Assembly (NCBI RefSeq): GCF_000384415.1
Contig: NZ_ARVU01000001.1
Location: 558,001 to 622,000 of the forward strand
Direction of reading: 5' to 3'
DNA from: Cycloclasticus pugetii PS-1
Lineage (GTDB): Bacteria; Pseudomonadota; Gammaproteobacteria; Methylococcales; Cycloclasticaceae
DNA: 64,000 bases
Below the pieces are notes generated by a model. The model saw only the letters and a list, made by a program, of their open reading frames with translations, did no database searches and had not been told where the DNA came from. Shown piece by piece: positions 59,771 to 64,000 of the stretch; within the stretch, counting starts at the first letter, position 1; every line of letters begins with the position of its first letter. The position numbers and the translations under genes are program-made.

Positions 59771-59880
59771 GAACAGCACTACATAAGCGAGGGTTGGCAG
59801 AAAGCTTTATATATGCAGGCCTTTATGGAAGCTATGTGAAGTAACACCAACATGCCACAAGATCAGCAGGAGTTTTAAAG

Positions 59881-60984
59881 ATGAGTAATAAGGCCAGCCA
59901 TAAACCAAGCTTGAAATGGCCCGTAAGAGTAAGAATTTTGCAGGCCCTTGTTGTTACGGTTGTTATTGGCCTAGCTGCTTGGCTGTGGTGGCTTGCACAA
60001 GCAAAGGGTTTGCCAGAAGGTTTTGCTGCAGGTAATGGGCGGATCGAAGCGGTAGAGATAGACGTTGCGGCTAAGACCGCAGGTCGGGTCAAGGATATTT
60101 TGGCTAACGAAGGTGATTTTGTCCAAGCTGGGCAGCAACTGGCAAGGATGGATGTGGCGGTTCTAGAGGCGCAACTGCGCGAGGAAGAAGCGCAACTGAG
60201 ACGTGCACTTATCGGCATTGAAACCGCACAAAGCCACGTAACCCAGCGTGAAGCTGAGAAGCGGGCAAACGAAGCATTGATTGCTCAGAGGAAGGCTGAG
60301 CTTGATGCCGCGAAGAAACGCCTTATCCGTTCGCAAGAGTTAGTATTGAAAGGGGCTGGGCCTGTATCACAGCAAGATGATGACCGCGCCGCTTTTCAGG
60401 CCGCGAAGGCCGCCGTAAGTGCTGCTGAGGCTCAGGCGGCTGCCGCACAAGCTGCTATAGGACGAGCTAAATCTGATGTTATTGGAGCAGAAGCTTCTGT
60501 GGAAGCGGTACGAGCGGGCATCCAGCGCATTCAAGCAGATATCGAAGACAGCGTCCTGAAGTCGCCGCGTGATGGCCGTATCCAATACCGTGTTGCACAG
60601 CCGGGCGAGGTGCTTTCTCCGGGGGGCGTGGTGCTGAACATGGTCGATCTAGCAGATGTTTATATGACTTTCTTTTTACCGACCGAGCAAGCTGGACGTG
60701 TCGCTTTAGGTGCCGAGGCTAGGCTCGTACTAGATGCAGCTTTGCAATATGTTGTTCCAGCCAAGATTTCCTTTGTTGCCGATGTGGCGCAGTTCACTCC
60801 CAAGGCAGTAGAAACGGAAGAAGAGCGTCAGAAGCTAATGTTCAGAATTAAGGCGCAGATTGACCCGCAACTGCTCAGGAAACATCTTTACCAAGTCAAA
60901 ACCGGCCTTCCCGGTATGGCTTATGTACGGCTCGATTCGCAGGCAGGCTGGCCCCCTGAGCTGCAAGTCAAGCTGCCAAAATGA
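59881..60984 (+). CDS. yhiI: HlyD-family membrane fusion protein (YhiI-like)
   Basis: Adaptor subunit of an ABC-2 export system. The 367 residues have one N-terminal transmembrane helix (about 19-38, [20 protein letters not shown]). A lipoyl half follows ([24 protein letters not shown]), then a long Ala/Glu-rich coiled coil (about 85-220), the second half [22 protein letters not shown], and a beta barrel. AGGAG precedes the ATG. It is followed by rbbA with a 4-base overlap (ATGA), as in the E. coli yhiI-rbbA-yhhJ locus. Codon and base composition differ from upstream genes. Confidence 0.93.
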   Translation: MSNKASHKPSLKWPVRVRILQALVVTVVIGLAAWLWWLAQAKGLPEGFAAGNGRIEAVEIDVAAKTAGRVKDILANEGDFVQAGQQLARMDVAVLEAQLREEEAQLRRALIGIETAQSHVTQREAEKRANEALIAQRKAELDAAKKRLIRSQELVLKGAGPVSQQDDDRAAFQAAKAAVSAAEAQAAAAQAAIGRAKSDVIGAEASVEAVRAGIQRIQADIEDSVLKSPRDGRIQYRVAQPGEVLSPGGVVLNMVDLADVYMTFFLPTEQAGRVALGAEARLVLDAALQYVVPAKISFVADVAQFTPKAVETEEERQKLMFRIKAQIDPQLLRKHLYQVKTGLPGMAYVRLDSQAGWPPELQVKLPK

Positions 60985-63770
60985 ATCAAAATAACAGCGA
61001 AAAGACGAATAAGCACGATCAGTTAGCTATGCCGGTTGCCCGCTTGCAAGCCGTCACCTTACGATACAAGAAGGCGCATGCGCTTGACGGCATTAACCTT
61101 GATATTCCAGCCGGTTGTATGGCTGGGTTGATTGGCCCAGATGGAGTTGGTAAATCGAGCTTGTTGGCGCAGATTGCCGGCGCTCGCGCAGTTCAAGATG
61201 GTAAGGTCGAGGTACTTAGCGGTGATATGGCGAATGCGCGCCACCGACGCAGCGTGGGGCCGCGGGTTGCTTATATGCCACAGGGCCTAGGGCGCAACCT
61301 CTATGCGACACTGTCAGTACGTGAGAACCTCGACTTCTTTGGTCGTCTGTTTGGGCATGACGGTGACGAAAGGGCGCGTCGAATCGAGGCGTTAACCGAA
61401 GCCACAGGGTTAAAGTCGTTTCTCGATAGAGCGGCAGGTAAACTTTCAGGTGGAATGAAGCAGAAGTTAGGCCTTTGTTGTGCATTGATTCACGACCCAG
61501 ATCTCCTGATTCTTGACGAGCCGACTACCGGTGTCGATCCGCTCTCACGACGCCAGTTCTGGGAGTTGATTGACAGAATCCGTTTCTCTCGCCCCGGCAT
61601 GAGTGTGCTAGTGGCAACCGCCTATATGGAGGAGGCAGCTCGCTTCGACTGGCTAGCCGCGATGTATGGTGGCCAGGTATTGGCTTGTGATAGCCCCGAA
61701 GGCTTGTTACAGGGTCAAGGAGTGGATTCGTTAGAGGCGGCCTTTATCCAGTTGTTGCCAGAAGACAAACGACGAAACTATCGTGCTGTGGACATACCTC
61801 CGCGACTGAAAGATGGTGCGGATACTGCGATTGAGGCGCAAGATTTGACCATGCGATTTGGTGACTTTAATGCGGTAGACCATGTCAACCTGCGTGTCCC
61901 ACGAGGTGAGATTTTCGGCTTCCTAGGTTCGAATGGTTGCGGCAAGACCACGACCATGAAGATGTTGACAGGTCTTTTACCGCCGAGCGAAGGCCGGGCT
62001 TGGCTGTTTGGACAGGAGGTGGACCCACACGATCTTGCAACGCGCCGCCGCGTTGGTTATATGTCACAGTTCTTTTCGCTGTACACGGAGCTGACGGTAC
62101 GACAGAACTTAGCGCTGCATGCCCGGCTGTTTCATGTGCCCGCCGCTGATATTTCGCGACGTGTGGAAGACATGATTGAGCGTTTTGACCTAGCCACCGT
62201 AGTGGATAGTTTGCCGGGTGGATTGCCTGTTGGTCTTAGGCAACGTTTATCGCTAGCGGTGGCGATGATCCACAAGCCAGAAATGTTAATCCTCGATGAG
62301 CCGACTTCGGGCGTCGACCCAGTTGCGCGCGATGCTTTTTGGCGTATGTTGGTTGAGCTGTCGCGTGATGATGGTGTGACTATTTTTATTTCTACCCATT
62401 TTATGAACGAAGCTGAACGTTGTGACCGTATTTCGCTGATGCATGCAGGTCAGGTGCTGGTAACTGACACGCCTGATGCTTTGATCAGGCAGCGGGGAGT
62501 GGAGACATTGGAAGAGGCGTTTGTGGCGCATTTAGAAGAAGCATCGGAGACAGGAATTGCTGAAAAACAAGCAGATGAGAGAGCGTCGCTCGATTCAATA
62601 AATGCCTCGACAGCTCACGTTGAGTCGAAGGGTTGGCGGCGCTGGTTCGACTCTCGACGGATGATCAGTTATGCCCGACGAGAAGGGTTGGAGCTGCGCC
62701 GTGATCCGATACGGCTGACCTTAGCATTGGTCGGTAGCGTGATATTAATGTTCGTGATGGGCTACGGCATCAGCCTAGACGTGGAGGACCTTACGTTTGC
62801 GGTGCTAGATCGAGACCAGACGACCATGAGTCGCGACTATACACTTAATCTTGCCGGCTCACGCTACTTCATTGAGCAAGCCCCCATTACCAATGTTGCC
62901 GATTTGGATCGGCGAATGCGCGAAGGCGATATCAGTTTGGCCATTGAAATTCCGCAGGGCTTCGCGCGCGACATCGCCAGGGGGCGACAGGTCGAGATTG
63001 GTGCCTGGATTGATGGCGCGATGCCATCACGAGGTGAGACTACTCGAGGTTATGTGCAAGGGATTCATGCCCAGTGGCTCGCGACCAAGGCGCGTGAAGC
63101 CGGCTACGCTGAGGCTTTGGCAGGTCTCGTTAATATTGAGACTCGGTTCCGTTATAACCCAGATGTTAAAAGCCTAGTTGCTATGGTGCCGGCTGTTATT
63201 CCGCTTTTGTTGATGTTGATTCCGGCGATGCTCGCGGCGCTCAGCGTGGTCCGGGAGAAGGAGCTTGGCTCGATTACCAATTTTTATGTTACCCCAACAA
63301 CGCGGCTCGAATTTCTGCTGGGTAAGCAGCTGCCTTATGTGATGCTATCTTTTTTGAGTTTTTTATTGCTGACACTGCTTGCGGTGACTGTTTTCGGTGT
63401 GCCGCTGAAGGGTAGCTTTCTGACCTTAGCAATAGGGGCATTGCTTTATGTTGGTTGCGCAACTGCGGTGGGTTTGCTGATCTCTACTTTCATGCGCAGC
63501 CAGATTGCGGCAATCTTCGGTACTGCGGTATTGACGATCCTGCCAGCAGCCAATTTCTCGGGCATGATTGATCCAGTGTCGTCTTTAGAAGGAATGGGGC
63601 GGATGATTGGTGAGGTTTACCCAACGACTCATTTTTTAACAATCGCACGGGGTACTTTCTCAAAGGCGTTGAACTTTTCCGACCTGCATGCGTCTTTCCT
63701 TCCGTTGGTATTGGCTGTGCCGGTGTTGATCGGCTTGTCTGCCGTAATGCTTAAGAAGCAGGAGCGGTAG
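60981..63770 (+). CDS. rbbA: Ribosome-associated ATPase / ABC transporter fusion RbbA
   Basis: Fusion of two ABC ATPase domains with an ABC-2 membrane domain; the E. coli homologue (911 residues) associates with ribosomes. The 929 residues contain Walker [10 protein letters not shown] near 50, [32 protein letters not shown], second Walker [10 protein letters not shown] near 318, and [21 protein letters not shown] segments lie at about 575-595 and four to five between 735 and 925. The second domain has [18 protein letters not shown] instead of the LSGG signature, as in E. coli. Rows counted here are about 57-60% G+C. Confidence 0.96.
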   Translation: MNQNNSEKTNKHDQLAMPVARLQAVTLRYKKAHALDGINLDIPAGCMAGLIGPDGVGKSSLLAQIAGARAVQDGKVEVLSGDMANARHRRSVGPRVAYMPQGLGRNLYATLSVRENLDFFGRLFGHDGDERARRIEALTEATGLKSFLDRAAGKLSGGMKQKLGLCCALIHDPDLLILDEPTTGVDPLSRRQFWELIDRIRFSRPGMSVLVATAYMEEAARFDWLAAMYGGQVLACDSPEGLLQGQGVDSLEAAFIQLLPEDKRRNYRAVDIPPRLKDGADTAIEAQDLTMRFGDFNAVDHVNLRVPRGEIFGFLGSNGCGKTTTMKMLTGLLPPSEGRAWLFGQEVDPHDLATRRRVGYMSQFFSLYTELTVRQNLALHARLFHVPAADISRRVEDMIERFDLATVVDSLPGGLPVGLRQRLSLAVAMIHKPEMLILDEPTSGVDPVARDAFWRMLVELSRDDGVTIFISTHFMNEAERCDRISLMHAGQVLVTDTPDALIRQRGVETLEEAFVAHLEEASETGIAEKQADERASLDSINASTAHVESKGWRRWFDSRRMISYARREGLELRRDPIRLTLALVGSVILMFVMGYGISLDVEDLTFAVLDRDQTTMSRDYTLNLAGSRYFIEQAPITNVADLDRRMREGDISLAIEIPQGFARDIARGRQVEIGAWIDGAMPSRGETTRGYVQGIHAQWLATKAREAGYAEALAGLVNIETRFRYNPDVKSLVAMVPAVIPLLLMLIPAMLAALSVVREKELGSITNFYVTPTTRLEFLLGKQLPYVMLSFLSFLLLTLLAVTVFGVPLKGSFLTLAIGALLYVGCATAVGLLISTFMRSQIAAIFGTAVLTILPAANFSGMIDPVSSLEGMGRMIGEVYPTTHFLTIARGTFSKALNFSDLHASFLPLVLAVPVLIGLSAVMLKKQER

Positions 63771-63773
63771 TCC

Positions 63774-64000
63774 ATGCGTCTTGCTAATATTTTCCACATT
63801 GGTGTTAAGGAGTTGCGCAGTGTCGTGCGTGATCCGATTATGCTTGTGTTGATCGTTTATGCCTTTACCGTTTCAGTTTACACGGCCGCTACGGCCATGC
63901 CAGAGAGTCTCAACAAGGCGCCGATTGCGGTTGTAAACGAGGATCGCTCTCCGCTGTCATGGCGTATTGTTAGTGCTTTTTACCCACCGTATTTTGTTCC
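63774..64000 (+). CDS. yhhJ: ABC-2 type permease YhhJ, partial (3' end outside window)
   Basis: The visible 75 codons begin MRLANIFHIGVKELRSVVRDP, then a hydrophobic segment (LVLIVYAFTVSVYTAAT) and APIAVVNEDRSPLSWRIVSAFYPPYF, which follow E. coli YhhJ closely. It would be the second membrane subunit of the yhiI-rbbA-yhhJ exporter. The start lies 3 bases after the rbbA stop; TAAGAAGCAGGAGCGG upstream includes an AGGAG ribosome binding site. The rest is cut off by the window edge. Confidence 0.9.
   Translation, partial: MRLANIFHIGVKELRSVVRDPIMLVLIVYAFTVSVYTAATAMPESLNKAPIAVVNEDRSPLSWRIVSAFYPPYFV

Larger units (their letters stand above)
59510..59880. other. Intergenic region between guaA and the yhiI-rbbA cluster
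   Basis: This 371-base spacer separates the guanine operon from the G+C-richer export cluster. It holds the guaA terminator (59521-59563), an 18-codon ORF with a strong ribosome binding site (59652-59708), and a candidate promoter (59743-59770) for yhiI. Nothing resembling an integrase, tRNA or attachment repeat was seen. Confidence 0.6.

Overview
This window comes from a free-living gammaproteobacterium with a fairly low G+C genome. The gene orders support this: rpsT facing murJ-ribF-ileS-lspA; rsmI facing lpoA-yraN-diaA-dolP; ndk-rlmN-pilF-hisS-yfgM-bamB-der; ampD-DUF1631-nadC; tesA facing ybbA-ybbP; guaB-guaA. A Thiotrichales/Piscirickettsiaceae-type organism such as Cycloclasticus or Methylophaga would fit, but I cannot fix the genus from sequence alone. 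No rRNA, tRNA, CRISPR array or insertion sequence was found. Nearly the whole window is dense housekeeping chromosome.

Layout. 0.3-5.7 kb: PHB-type reductase (phbB), acetyl-CoA synthetase, a long GAPDH-like protein and octaprenyl diphosphate synthase. 5.9-8.8 kb: rplU-rpmA-obgE-proB. 8.9-15.3 kb: rpsT with a TTG start, then murJ (probable CTG start), ribF, ileS and lspA. 15.3-19.6 kb: ampD, DUF1631 gene, nadC, uspA. 19.7-25.5 kb: a minus-strand operon (lpoA, yraN, diaA, dolP, an FAD-linked oxidase), with rsmI divergent. 25.7-26.1 kb: RNase P RNA with a clear promoter. 26.2-32.5 kb: a self-contained tripartite RND efflux operon (tetR, adaptor, pump, TolC-like) with a palindromic operator over its promoter.

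32.5-36.1 kb: DUF2721 protein, beta-carbonic anhydrase, then dodecin-cbpA-cbpM-DCC thiol protein, and a NYN nuclease-like protein. 36.4-41.3 kb: tesA and ybbA, whose divergent start codons overlap in one CATG, then ybbP, DUF2058 and DUF1415. 41.3-44.9 kb: ybiT, rhlE and a divergent cspA. 44.9-46.8 kb: AEC transporter, a lone tatB and a lone iscA. 47-53.9 kb: ndk to der. 53.9-59.5 kb: zinc-ribbon protein, M23 peptidase, xseA, guaB, guaA.

From about 59.9 kb to the end lies a yhiI-rbbA-yhhJ export/ribosome-ATPase cluster. It is visibly richer in G+C than its neighbours and is the best candidate for recent transfer; yhhJ runs off the window.

I found no convincing wholly new system. The most interesting points are the dodecin/CbpA/CbpM/DCC gene set, the tetR operator architecture, the RND pump with altered proton-relay residues, the non-ATG starts of murJ, rpsT and guaA, the overlapping tesA/ybbA starts, the orphan tatB and iscA, the structured rhlE leader, and the foreign-looking rbbA cluster.
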